A program made the position numbers and the translations under genes. This document shows positions 37,011-45,197 of a DNA stretch of 64,000 nucleotides, piece after piece; the stretch's first letter is position 1; every line of letters starts with the position of its first letter. A model generated the notes under the pieces. It was not told the origin of the DNA. It saw only the letters and a list, made by a program, of their open reading frames with translations, and did no database searches. Source of the stretch: Phenylobacterium sp. LH3H17. GTDB taxonomy: Bacteria > Pseudomonadota > Alphaproteobacteria > Caulobacterales > Caulobacteraceae. Where the stretch lies: assembly GCF_024298925.1 (NCBI RefSeq), contig NZ_CP101283.1, positions 1,927,001 through 1,991,000 of the forward strand, in the 5' to 3' direction.

Positions 37011-37936
37011 ACCGCCTCTACGTACAGCGCCGCGCGATAGAGCCGCATGGCGAAGGCCCGGGTCTTGATCGGCGCGCCCTCGATCAGGGCGTAGAGCTTG
37101 AGCGCCGGCCGCCAAAGGCCGCGCAGGGGTGCGTATTTCAGCACCTTGGCCACCTTGTAGCTGGGATAGGTGGAGACCACCGCCGGGTGGGCGGCGATGA
37201 CGCGGGCGAAGTTGGCTGCCGACTGCTCGTACTTGGCGGCCATGGCCGGGGCGGTGTCGAGGCCCAGGTGCGTGGCGGTGTTGTCGACGTGCAGGATCGG
37301 CCAGCGGCGGGCCACCCGCATGCCCCATTCCACGTCCTCCCAGCCCCAGCCGGCGAAACCTTCGTCGAAGGCCTCGCTCTCGAAGACGTCGCGGCGGACC
37401 AGCAGGTTCGAGGTGAAGACGTGCTTGGCGGGATTGCGCGCCCGGCAGTCGGCGGTCAGGCAGTCCGAGTGCGAGGCCATGGCCCGGTGCAGGGCGTGGA
37501 GGGGCTTCAGCGGGGTCTGGTGCAGGGAAAAGCCGCCGAACGCCACCGGCGGGTTCTGGCGGGCGACCACGCCCAGCCAATCGCGAAGGAAATGCCGGCC
37601 GTCGGGCAGCATGTCGCTGTCCAGGAACAGGAAGCGGCCGGCGCGGGCATGAGCGACCAGGCGGTTGCGGCCCTTGGCGCGGCCGACATTGCGCGCCAGG
37701 CGCACGAAGCGTGCGGGGAAGGGCAGGGCCGTAATCGCCTCGGTGACCCGCGCCGCCAGGACGTCGTCGCCGGTGCCGTCGTCCAGAACCACCAGCTCGA
37801 CGTCACAGGCCTCGCGGCCCAGCGCCGCGAGCAGCGGTGTCGGGTCGTCGCCCTTGAACGGGATCAGGATCGACAGCTCAGTTGAGCGCGTGGCCCAGGT
37901 GGCGTTGTCGTGCACGGTTTCGTCTGGGGCGGTCAT
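37007..37936 (-). CDS. hfsG: Family 2 glycosyltransferase (HfsG-like)
   Basis: 309 residues with a GT-A domain: LSILIPFKGDDPTPLLAAL, ELVVLDDGTGDD, RNVGRAKGRNRLVAHARAGRFLFLDSDMLPD (DxD region), and GWGWEDVEWGMR near the acceptor site. In Caulobacter, HfsG is the glycosyltransferase of holdfast assembly. It is cytoplasmic and membrane-associated by inference. The ATG at 37936 overlaps the flippase stop by 4 nt. Confidence 0.85.
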   Translation of the reverse strand: MTAPDETVHDNATWATRSTELSILIPFKGDDPTPLLAALGREACDVELVVLDDGTGDDVLAARVTEAITALPFPARFVRLARNVGRAKGRNRLVAHARAGRFLFLDSDMLPDGRHFLRDWLGVVARQNPPVAFGGFSLHQTPLKPLHALHRAMASHSDCLTADCRARNPAKHVFTSNLLVRRDVFESEAFDEGFAGWGWEDVEWGMRVARRWPILHVDNTATHLGLDTAPAMAAKYEQSAANFARVIAAHPAVVSTYPSYKVAKVLKYAPLRGLWRPALKLYALIEGAPIKTRAFAMRLYRAALYVEAV

Positions 37937-39378
37937 GCCGCGCTCCCGGCTCGTCGGGCCTGGAGGATCGCCAGGGCGCGGCTGCGCAAACGGCCTGCGT
38001 CGAGGGCGAAGACGATCGCGCCATAGGTGGCGCCGCCGGCCGCGGCCTTCAGCGTCAGTTCCGGCAATCCGCCCAGGTCCGGGATGCGGCTCACGACCAG
38101 GGCCATGACGGCCGCGGCGCCGAGGGCCTCGCCCAGGACGCGCCAGGGAACGGGCAGGGGCATGACCTTGCGGGCCATGACGATCGCCACGGCCACGCCG
38201 AGGGCGTAGCTGAGCACCGTGGACCACAGCGCGCCTTCGATCCCGAACCGGGGGATGAGCAGCAGGTTGAGGCCGAGATTGGCCACCGCCGGAACCGCCA
38301 TCGCCCACAGGGCCAGGCCGCTGCGCCGTCCCAGGACGAAGGCCTCCGAGAAGTAGTAGGTGTTGAGGCCCGCCAGCAGCCCGCCGAGCGCGATCAACGG
38401 CGTTACCTGGGCCGCGCCCGCCGCCATGGCCGGACCGATCATCAACTCGGCCAGGGGACGCGCCACCAGGGCCAGGCCCACGGCGGCCGGCAGGGTGAGC
38501 AGGAGCATGACCGAGAACTGTTCGCGGGCGGCGCTCGCCAGCGCCTCGCGCCCGCCGCGCTCCAGGGCCATCACCATGGCCGGGGCGCCGGCCGCGCCCA
38601 GCCAGATGAAGGCCACGTCGAGGGTGCGGTTCGAGAGACTGTAGCCTGCGTGATAGACGGCCACGGCGGCGTTATCGAGGAAGGCCGCCAGCAGGAAGCG
38701 GTCGGTGGTCGACAGAACCACGGTCAGGATCAACGAGGCCGCCAGGGGAACCCCATAGGCCACGTGCTCGCGCAGCCGGGCGGACTCGAAGCGGCCGCCC
38801 TTGGCCTTGGCCAATTCCGGTCGGGCGCAGATCGCCGCGGCCACGAGGGCGGCGAGGCCGAAGCCCATCAGGGGGGCCGCGCCGCCGAATCCGGCATAGG
38901 CAAGCGCCGCGCCGAAACCGAAGCCGCCGAGGGTCTGGATCAGTTCGAGGCGGGCCGAGCCGCCGACCTCCCCCGCCGCCCGGCGGCGTTCCTGGCCGAG
39001 CTTGGCGAAGGTGCGAGGGACCAGGGCGACGAGACCCGCGATCACCGCGAGCTTGAGGGACGGGCCCATCGGCCAGAGAACCGCGGCCAGCACCGCCAGC
39101 GGAACGACGGCCAGCAGGCCCAGCCAGGCGCGATGAACGGTGGCCGCGTGGTCCGCCCCGCCGTTGCGCAGGGACTCGCCGGCCCAGAACCTGCCGACCG
39201 CCGCCTCATTCCAGGTGAATATCGCAGTGTGGGCCAGGGTCATGACCGAGAGGCCCAGCGCATAGTCGCCGAACTGGCCCGGCGTCAGGACGCGGGTGAA
39301 GAGGACGATGGTGAGCAGGCCCACCAGCCCCTGGACGATATTGACCGGCAGGTAGCCGAGCACGCCGCGCCAGAACAT
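37933..39378 (-). CDS. hfsF: Polysaccharide flippase, Wzx/MOP type (HfsF-like)
   Basis: 481 residues and about 12-14 membrane spans with the MOP-family N-terminus (FWRGVLGYLPVNIVQGLVGLLTIVLFTRVLTPGQFGDYAL). It likely flips the lipid-linked repeat unit of holdfast polysaccharide to the periplasm. It is coupled to hfsG and lies 15 bp after hfsE. Confidence 0.87.
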   Translation of the reverse strand: MFWRGVLGYLPVNIVQGLVGLLTIVLFTRVLTPGQFGDYALGLSVMTLAHTAIFTWNEAAVGRFWAGESLRNGGADHAATVHRAWLGLLAVVPLAVLAAVLWPMGPSLKLAVIAGLVALVPRTFAKLGQERRRAAGEVGGSARLELIQTLGGFGFGAALAYAGFGGAAPLMGFGLAALVAAAICARPELAKAKGGRFESARLREHVAYGVPLAASLILTVVLSTTDRFLLAAFLDNAAVAVYHAGYSLSNRTLDVAFIWLGAAGAPAMVMALERGGREALASAAREQFSVMLLLTLPAAVGLALVARPLAELMIGPAMAAGAAQVTPLIALGGLLAGLNTYYFSEAFVLGRRSGLALWAMAVPAVANLGLNLLLIPRFGIEGALWSTVLSYALGVAVAIVMARKVMPLPVPWRVLGEALGAAAVMALVVSRIPDLGGLPELTLKAAAGGATYGAIVFALDAGRLRSRALAILQARRAGSAA

Positions 39379-39393
39379 CGCCCTGGCCTCCCG

Positions 39394-40905
39394 CTACCGA
39401 ACGGTTTCGGAGTCGCCCAGCAGGCAGGGCACGGTCATCATCATGATGTAGAGGTCGAGCCAGAAGGACTGGCGCTCGATATACTCCACGTCCAGCGACA
39501 CCCGCTGCTTGACCAGGTCGGGCGTGTCGATGGCGCCGCGCGAACCGTGGATGGCCGCCCAGCCCGTCATGCCGGGCTTCATACGGTGGCGATGGGCGTA
39601 CTCGGCGACCAGGCGATGGCTCTCCACGTCGCCGGTCTTCATGCCGATGGCGTGAGGCCGGGGGCCGACCAGGGACATCTCGCCCATCAGCACGTTGAAG
39701 ATCTGCGGCAGCTCGTCGAGGCTGGTCTTGCGGATGAAGCGGCCCACCCGGGTGACCCGGTCGTCGTCGGCGGTGATCTGGCGCGCGGCCTTGGCGTCGG
39801 CGACCTCGACCCGCATGGAGCGGAACTTCCAGACCACGATCTCTTCGTTGTTGAAGCCGTGGCGGCGCTGTCTGAACAGGGCGGGGCCGGGGCTGTCCAT
39901 GCGCACGGCGGCGGCCACGAACACCATCAGGGGCCCGAAGACGAGCAGGGCCACGGTTCCGATGACCAGGTCCTGCACCCGCTTGGCGAGCGCCTTGCCG
40001 TGATCCACCTGGGCGCCGGAGATCCGGGTCAGGGGCAGGTCGGCGATGCGGCCGATGGCGACGGCCTCGTCAGCCGCGCCGTTGCGGTCGAGCAGCAGGG
40101 TGATCTCGTTGGGCAGGACCTCCAGGCGGGCCAGCAAGGCCCGGACCCGGTCGCGTGCGCCAGACGGCACGGTGACCACGATCCGGTCCACATAGGGCAT
40201 GATCCGGTGGTCCAGCAGGGCCTGCGTGTCGCCCAGCACCGGCACGTCGCGCAGCCGCTTAGGCGCGCGCGCGGCGCGGTCGTCGAAGATGCCCAGCACG
40301 TTGGCTTCGCGGTTCTTCAGCACGGCGCTGATCAGGCGTTCAGCCGCGCCGGTGGCGCCGACGATGACGATATTGGGGGTCAGCCGGCCGTTGGCCCGCC
40401 AGCGGCGCACGTTTAGCCACCAGATGGCGTGGGCCAGCGCCATGGCCAGTATGCCCAACGGCGCCCACAAGCCGAGCGCCTCGGCGAGCGCCGGCAGGGC
40501 GGTGAACGGGGCGGCGACGGCGAAACAGGCGGCCGCGCCTACGGCGACGGCGACGGTGACCCGCATCAGGTGCATGGCCAGGTCTTCAGTACGACCCAGG
40601 CGGTAGGTGTCGAACAACTGCAGGCTGATGAAGACCGCCAGGCCCGCGGCGCTGTGGAGCATGGAGACGCCCGGTGCGCCTGACAGCGACTGGGCGACCA
40701 GGGCCGCGCCGATCAACGCCAGGCCGTCGCCGGCCTGGAAGAACCGGGTCAGCATCCGGCCCGAGAGTCGGGTGCGTGTGGGCGACAGGCGTTCAGGCCG
40801 CAAGGGACCGCGGCGCTCGCCCCACATGTCGTCGGCAGGGCTGATCGTGTCGTCCACGGGCTCATCCGGAGCGGGCGCGCGTTCGAGTTTGACGACGGAG
40901 GACAT
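39394..40905 (-). CDS. hfsE: Polyisoprenyl-phosphate hexose-1-phosphate transferase (HfsE-like)
   Basis: 503 residues. Four or five N-terminal membrane helices, a CoA-binding-like domain (NIVIVGATGAAERLISAVLKNREANVLGIFDD), and the C-terminal bacterial sugar transferase domain (MVFVAAAVRMDSPGPALFRQRRHGFN...IRKTSLDELPQIFNVLMGEMSLVGPRPHA). It loads the first sugar phosphate onto undecaprenyl phosphate, starting the holdfast repeat unit. First gene of the hfsE-hfsF-hfsG operon. Confidence 0.9.
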   Translation of the reverse strand: MSSVVKLERAPAPDEPVDDTISPADDMWGERRGPLRPERLSPTRTRLSGRMLTRFFQAGDGLALIGAALVAQSLSGAPGVSMLHSAAGLAVFISLQLFDTYRLGRTEDLAMHLMRVTVAVAVGAAACFAVAAPFTALPALAEALGLWAPLGILAMALAHAIWWLNVRRWRANGRLTPNIVIVGATGAAERLISAVLKNREANVLGIFDDRAARAPKRLRDVPVLGDTQALLDHRIMPYVDRIVVTVPSGARDRVRALLARLEVLPNEITLLLDRNGAADEAVAIGRIADLPLTRISGAQVDHGKALAKRVQDLVIGTVALLVFGPLMVFVAAAVRMDSPGPALFRQRRHGFNNEEIVVWKFRSMRVEVADAKAARQITADDDRVTRVGRFIRKTSLDELPQIFNVLMGEMSLVGPRPHAIGMKTGDVESHRLVAEYAHRHRMKPGMTGWAAIHGSRGAIDTPDLVKQRVSLDVEYIERQSFWLDLYIMMMTVPCLLGDSETVR

Positions 40906-40985
40906 GGCTTACCAGCGGAAGCGGCGGGATCAGGCTTTAGCTTGCCACGCCACGCCTCAGCGACCGGTTAACGCTGCGCGTTCTC

Positions 40986-41120
40986 TCAAGTGGCCGTCAG
41001 GACCCAGCCGAGGAGGACGAAGGACGCCGCGAGCAGCAGCGCCAGGAACAGGCGCGTGGGGGTCAGCCCGGAACTGGGGGGCTTCGTCGGCGGCTCATAG
41101 GTGACCGGCAACCGTGACAT
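40986..41120 (-). CDS. 44-residue single-span membrane protein
   Basis: The frame encodes a Pro-rich N-terminal part (YEPPTKPPSSGLTPT) and one C-terminal hydrophobic helix (RLFLALLLAASFVLLGWVLT). Third codon positions are almost all G or C, which supports a real gene. No strong ribosome binding site is visible before ATG 41120. It lies directly upstream of hfsE on the same strand (80 bp), so it may belong to that transcript. Confidence 0.5.
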   Translation of the reverse strand: MSRLPVTYEPPTKPPSSGLTPTRLFLALLLAASFVLLGWVLTAT

Positions 41121-41287
41121 GAGGCCAGCATAACGCGGTTCGGTAAACGAATTCACCGCAATTACTCAATCAATTCGCGCGTATAGCGTGTGAGAGGCGC
41201 GCATCCCGGGTAGGAACGTGGCCGAAATGCGGCGACGTGGCGCCTCACTTGCGGAGGCCGATCGTCAACGAACAACGGAGTGCCGCA

Positions 41288-41926
41288 ATGAAACAGTTCG
41301 CCTTGCTTACCGCCGGCCTGGTCATCCTCGCCGCCCAACCGGCCTCTGCTGCGGTGACTCAAATCACCACGCCGGATCTGGCCTACACCTCCGGCACGAC
41401 CCTGCTGGCCATCACTGGCGGCGACTTCACGCCCATCTCGGGCCTGACCGACGGCATCGTCAGCCTGACCTTCGACGCGGGCGAAGTCCGCAGCGTCAGC
41501 GGCAGCTGGTCGACCTGGGGCTCGCCGCCGGACACCGAAGGCGCCAATCCGAAGATCGTCTACACCGGCGGTCTGACCACCATCACCTTCCAATCGGACA
41601 AGGTGCTGTCGGTGTTCGGCTTCGAAGCTGAGCCCAACCCCTTCTCGGCCCACAATTTCCAGATCGACTACTATCTGGGCGGCGTGCTGCAGGGCACCGT
41701 CAACCGTGTGGCCAACGGCAGCGCCGGCGCTCGCCTGATGGCGGCCTCGGGCACGTTCGACAAGGCCGTGGTCTCCTCGACCACCAACTTCGCGTTCGGC
41801 CAGGTCCGCTACGACGTCTCGGCCGTGCCGGAACCGGCCACCTGGGCGATGATGATCATCGGCTTCGGCGCCGTCGGGGGCGCCGTGCGCAACCAGCGTC
41901 GTCGTCAGGCCCTGGCCTTCGCCTAG
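41288..41926 (+). CDS. PEPxxWA-type PEP-CTERM secreted protein
   Basis: 212 residues with a signal peptide (MKQFALLTAGLVILAAQPASA), a beta-rich Gly/Ser/Thr domain, and the C-terminal sorting signal VPEPATWAMMIIGFGAVGG followed by VRNQRRRQ. Such proteins are recognised by an exosortase and delivered to the envelope or exopolysaccharide. No exosortase is in this window. ATG at 41288 follows GGAG. The gene is monocistronic, with a strong terminator behind it. Confidence 0.88.
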   Translation: MKQFALLTAGLVILAAQPASAAVTQITTPDLAYTSGTTLLAITGGDFTPISGLTDGIVSLTFDAGEVRSVSGSWSTWGSPPDTEGANPKIVYTGGLTTITFQSDKVLSVFGFEAEPNPFSAHNFQIDYYLGGVLQGTVNRVANGSAGARLMAASGTFDKAVVSSTTNFAFGQVRYDVSAVPEPATWAMMIIGFGAVGGAVRNQRRRQALAFA

Positions 41927-41950
41927 ATCCCGTTCGTTTGCTTAGGGACG

Positions 41951-41979
41951 CGCCGCCGGTCGATGACCGGCGGCGTTTT
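41951..41979 (+). terminator. Rho-independent terminator after the PEP-CTERM gene
   Basis: A perfect 11-bp stem, CGCCGCCGGTC and GACCGGCGGCG, around a GAT loop is followed by TTTT. Confidence 0.9.
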
Positions 41980-41994
41980 CGTGTCTGGTGGAGC

Positions 41995-42285
41995 TCAGAC
42001 CTCGAAGCGGCTGGGATCCCGGCCGTCGTCCGCCACCACCCGAACGCCCGGGACCGCCGAGGCGCGCAGCTCGCAATCGCGGTACCAGGCCACGTCGCGC
42101 TTGGGGTCGCAATCCATCAGGATCGCATCCTCGCCCAACTCGACGAACAGTCGCGCGATGTCCTCGATGGAGGCGTCGATCTTCAGCGCCGAGCGCCCGG
42201 CCAAGGCGAGCTCGTCCAGGCGGGCGTTCAGTCTGTCGCTGAGGGCCTCGGCCCCCTCGCGGGCGGTGGCGGATGCACGCGTCAC
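41995..42285 (-). CDS. Small conserved-type protein of unknown function
   Basis: 96 residues with no signal peptide or membrane segment: a helical start (EGAEALSDRLNARLDELALAGRSALKIDASIEDIARLFVELGEDAILMDCD) then a strand-rich end (DVAWYRDCELRASAVPGVRVVADD). GTG at 42285 starts it. Codon use matches the core chromosome, so it lies outside the island to its right. Function unknown. Confidence 0.6.
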   Translation of the reverse strand: MTRASATAREGAEALSDRLNARLDELALAGRSALKIDASIEDIARLFVELGEDAILMDCDPKRDVAWYRDCELRASAVPGVRVVADDGRDPSRFEV

Positions 42286-42445
42286 ACGAGATTGTCGCCT
42301 CGCGCGAGAGTCGGCGCAATGCCACGCTTGGCGGGGATTTTCCCATCCCCGCGTTGCCCGCCCGGAAAGCTTCGGCTATTAGAACCGTCCCTTCGGAAGG
42401 GCATGCGGGCGGGACGTTCCAGCCGCTCGCCGCTCCGCCGCCGGG

Positions 42446-42461
42446 TCGGGAGAAAACCCGA
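42446..42461 (+). promoter_or_regulatory. Hairpin upstream of the left tRNA-Ser fragment
   Basis: TCGGG-AGAAAA-CCCGA forms a 5-bp stem 12 bp before the tRNA fragment. The matching hairpin before the intact tRNA (51221-51236) has the same loop, with a C-G pair changed to G-C. Confidence 0.5.
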
Positions 42462-42473
42462 ACCAAATCAGAT

Positions 42474-42513
42474 GGTGACGTGGCCGAGTGGCTGAAGGCA
42501 ACGGTTTGCTAAA
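42474..42513 (+). repeat. Left attachment site (5' half of tRNA-Ser)
   Basis: 40 bp identical to the first 40 bases of the intact tRNA-Ser at 51250. The sequence departs at the anticodon-loop 3' side (AAAC here, AAAT there). It is a dead tRNA fragment, with the presumed original promoter to its left. Confidence 0.9.
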
Positions 42514-42644
42514 CCGGCTGAACAGTCGTTTTTTCAATGACATGTCCTGTAAACCGCTGCCGAATTGGCCCTATGCATTTCAAGGCCTTAGCTCGCGGCG
42601 GTAAACTGAGCCGTTCTGAGTGCGTGGTTCCACAGAGTGCGCCG

Positions 42645-42968
42645 ATGCGACGTCCCTGGGCCGTTGTTCTAACCCTCGTTTTGGTAGCGAGCTGCTCCCA
42701 GCAGTCGAACTGGGCCGCTTTTGTCTACCCCGACAGAGAAAACATCCCCGACGAGGTAGCAGGCAACATCATCGGACACTTCAGCACCTTTGAGCAGTGC
42801 CAATCTGCTGCAATAGCAGAGATGGAACGCCTTACTCAAAACTGGACACCGCCCGAGGGAAGCGAGGAAGATTCCTCCGCGCCTATTCCAGATTACCAGT
42901 GTGGATATAAGTGCACGCGGAGGGCACAGTACAGCGGCTTGCTAGTTTGCAAGACCGATCGTAGATGA
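42645..42968 (+). CDS. Small island lipoprotein
   Basis: 107 residues starting MRRPWAVVLTLVLVASCSQQ, with lipobox LVAS-C. The mature part is short and acidic and has five Cys (QCQS, DYQCGYKCTR, LVCK). It is likely anchored in the envelope with disulfides. GC is lower than in flanking host genes. A longer frame from 42537 is open but lacks signal-peptide logic. Function unknown. Confidence 0.6.
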   Translation: MRRPWAVVLTLVLVASCSQQSNWAAFVYPDRENIPDEVAGNIIGHFSTFEQCQSAAIAEMERLTQNWTPPEGSEEDSSAPIPDYQCGYKCTRRAQYSGLLVCKTDRR

Positions 42969-42984
42969 TTTCTTGGGCCTTATT

Positions 42985-44073
42985 TCATTTCGATGATCCA
43001 GCCTTTAGGCGCTCAAGCGCTGCTAGCGCTACCGTCTCACTACCCACGTAGCGGGTCGCCACGGCCTCTGCGGTTTCCTTGCCCCACCCCATTATCCGAG
43101 CCAATTGGGGTGTCTCTACCCCGGCGCGGACGAGCGATGTCGCGTAGGTGCCTCGCAGGTCATGCCAGCGCTTTCCGACAACACCGGCGGCATTGCGCGC
43201 GAGTCCGAACTGCTTTTCCAGCGTAGGTGCCTTCCAAGGCTTGCCGGTTCGGTCAGTAAGCACCACCGGCGAGACACGCGGACAGCTTGCAAGGATTGAT
43301 TTCACCTCAGTCGTCAGGGGTATGTGAACAACGCGCCTACGCTTCGCGGTGGTGCGCGTGATCGCTTCGGTGCCTACGTCCGCCCAGGTCAGCTTGAGAA
43401 GATCGCCTTTTCGGAGACCGGTGAAAGCGGCGAGAAGCGCCGCGCGCTTGAGTTCCGGCGTGGCGTGTTTGCATAGCGCCTCAAGCTCGTGGGGCTCCCA
43501 GATTATGCTCGACCTATCCACCCGGTAGAGGCGGGTCCACGGGCCGAACTCCGCGTCGCTTTTCCCAGCTTCGCGGGCCCATTTCATCAGCTGCACAAGA
43601 GCACTGACAAGCTGGTCGGCCGTGCATGGTGTCCGCGCATGTTCCCCACGCCACTCCATGACTTCGCGTCGGAAGTGGCGAGACGCCATTGCTCGAACAG
43701 GCATGCCTCCAAATTTGTCGCGGACGGTGCCGAGGTGCTTTCGGAGATCCTTTTTCGTGCGCGGCGAAAAAAGCGCGAACTCGGCACTCTCTTGCCAGGC
43801 GTAGATCAGCCCCGCGACAAAGCCGTCAGCGTTCGGGCTGCGCCGTTCAGTGTGCTCGTGAAAGAGGCGCGATGCTTCAATGCTGGCGGCCGCTACGCGT
43901 AGGCTCAGCGCTCTCTCGGTCAGTGCCCGCGCTGAGAGGATGCGTGGCCCGCCGCGCCATGCGTACCAGTACTCGGCCACCCCATCGGCCAGGACCTTGC
44001 GAACCCTATGGACGCCGGGCAGGGGTGCCATCACGGCCTTTCCAGTCGAGGAACGCGGTGTCTGGGTCATCAT
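42985..44073 (-). CDS. Tyrosine-type site-specific integrase
   Basis: About 362 residues. A core-binding SAM-like domain (TKKDLRKHLGTVRDKFGGMPVRAM) is followed by the catalytic domain with the first Arg in FTGLRKGDLLKLTW, the second box as HDLRGTYATSLVRAG, and nucleophile Tyr in TRYVG. It is placed at the left att site, as integrases of tRNA-targeting islands usually are, and should act on the tRNA-Ser core. ATG 44073 or 44070 starts it; the reading frame overlaps the excisionase-like gene by about 65 nt. Confidence 0.92.
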   Translation of the reverse strand: MMTQTPRSSTGKAVMAPLPGVHRVRKVLADGVAEYWYAWRGGPRILSARALTERALSLRVAAASIEASRLFHEHTERRSPNADGFVAGLIYAWQESAEFALFSPRTKKDLRKHLGTVRDKFGGMPVRAMASRHFRREVMEWRGEHARTPCTADQLVSALVQLMKWAREAGKSDAEFGPWTRLYRVDRSSIIWEPHELEALCKHATPELKRAALLAAFTGLRKGDLLKLTWADVGTEAITRTTAKRRRVVHIPLTTEVKSILASCPRVSPVVLTDRTGKPWKAPTLEKQFGLARNAAGVVGKRWHDLRGTYATSLVRAGVETPQLARIMGWGKETAEAVATRYVGSETVALAALERLKAGSSK

Positions 44074-44275
44074 CTGTCGGAATCTTGGACTCCAAACACG
44101 ATGAGCGGTCAAGTTTGTGGTCGAGTAGGAGTCGGTCCCAGCGGACTCGGCCCCCGATCTTGGTCGGGCTAATGAAAGACGCTGGATTGCAGCCGCCGAG
44201 ATAGAGGCGGGCCTCGATGGTGGTCAAAAGCCGAGGGCAGATACTTGAAGTGCCGACAGTATTTTGTGCTTTCAC
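44006..44275 (-). CDS. Excisionase/AlpA-like DNA-binding protein
   Basis: 89 residues with a winged-helix MerR/AlpA-type core: RLLTTIEARLYLGGCNPASFISPTKIGGRVRWDR, where the tail gives the recognition segment and RW turn. Such proteins (Xis or AlpA) steer integrase toward excision or activate it. Its 3' end overlaps the integrase start, so the two are translationally linked. Confidence 0.7.
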   Translation of the reverse strand: MKAQNTVGTSSICPRLLTTIEARLYLGGCNPASFISPTKIGGRVRWDRLLLDHKLDRSSCLESKIPTDDDPDTAFLDWKGRDGTPARRP

Positions 44276-44382
44276 GTCGTTGAGTCTAACGCCTTACTGC
44301 CCGCTAGCAAGGCTTAGCTATTGATTTCCCACAGATATTATACCGCGTGACTTGCAAGGCACAGGTCGGCCGTCCCGCCATT

Positions 44383-44402
44383 TTCCCCGTTGTTCCCCGT
44401 TT
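44383..44402 (+). repeat. Tandem 10-bp repeat upstream of the excisionase gene
   Basis: Two adjacent copies of TTCCCCGTTK lie in the intergenic region between the excisionase-like gene and the next minus-strand gene. They could be binding sites for an element protein. The rest of 44276-44464 shows only AT-rich, promoter-like DNA. Confidence 0.35.
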
Positions 44403-44464
44403 TATTGCGGGCGCGCCTAGCCGTCTAAACACGGACGCGCGTAAGCCTTGAGCAGTGGGTGTCG

Positions 44465-45058
44465 CTACAGAAGGTGGCCCCACCGGCGCGTTACGGTCGT
44501 CGCAAACAGCGTCTCGAATGCGCTGTCAGCCCGGCACCATTCATCCAACAGCCGCCGCCGATTTTGGCCGCGTGGTTTGGGACTGCCCTTGCCGAGCACG
44601 CGCCGCTCAAGCCTCAGCGCACGGTCACGCAGTCGTCCAAGCCGGTCTTCCGACTGAGACTGGTAGGTCAGCTTATGGGCTTGCCGGGATGCAAACACGC
44701 CACCTGACATTGGCAAGACTTCGCACCAGCGGCTCTGCCTGGGGCAGATGAAATAGTACCTGCGGCCGCCAAAGGTCATAGGGCGCCACGCCAGCTGGAT
44801 GCTCTGCTCCTGCGGAACGCCGTTCAGACAAGAGGTGACGATGACCAGCCCGGCGTCGGGGTTCGAGAGATCAACGGAGATGTTGACGCTCCCGCTTTCT
44901 TCGCCGGTCGCCGCCCATGACCAGCTTTGCGGGCCGGCGGTAATAGCTCCCGGCCGTAGGCGTCCTTGGCGACGCATCATTCTGATATCGAGGCGGAGTG
45001 CGGCGTTTACCGTTCCTCGGTTTCGTTCCCGTGGGCGTCCAGAGCTGTGCCCTCCCAT
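44465..45058 (-). CDS. Island protein with a degenerate zinc-ribbon-like motif
   Basis: 197 residues. The segment RRYYFICPRQSRWCEVLPMSGGVFASRQAHKLTYQSQSED matches a family seen beside integrases, where it usually has two Cys pairs. Here only the first Cys and the WC remain and the second pair is lost (ASRQAH). The C-terminal part is basic and helical (RLGRLRDRALRLERRVLGKG). Probably nucleic-acid binding; function unknown. Confidence 0.65.
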   Translation of the reverse strand: MGGHSSGRPRERNRGTVNAALRLDIRMMRRQGRLRPGAITAGPQSWSWAATGEESGSVNISVDLSNPDAGLVIVTSCLNGVPQEQSIQLAWRPMTFGGRRYYFICPRQSRWCEVLPMSGGVFASRQAHKLTYQSQSEDRLGRLRDRALRLERRVLGKGSPKPRGQNRRRLLDEWCRADSAFETLFATTVTRRWGHLL

Positions 45059-45197
45059 ATTTTCCGAAATCCTTTGGCTAACTCGCGTTAATTCAAACGG
45101 GGGGGCGTGGCCGTTGGGGTGGGGCCAATCGAGGCCCTAGCGGGCCTGTGGAGTCTCGAATCGTGCCTCCGGGCTACCCGGGGTAGCGGGTTGGCAT

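Noticed and set aside
37882..40416. 844-codon frame antisense to hfsF and hfsE
   Set aside because: The Gln/Gly/Arg/His-rich translation is a codon-bias artefact, and both minus-strand genes have clear domains.
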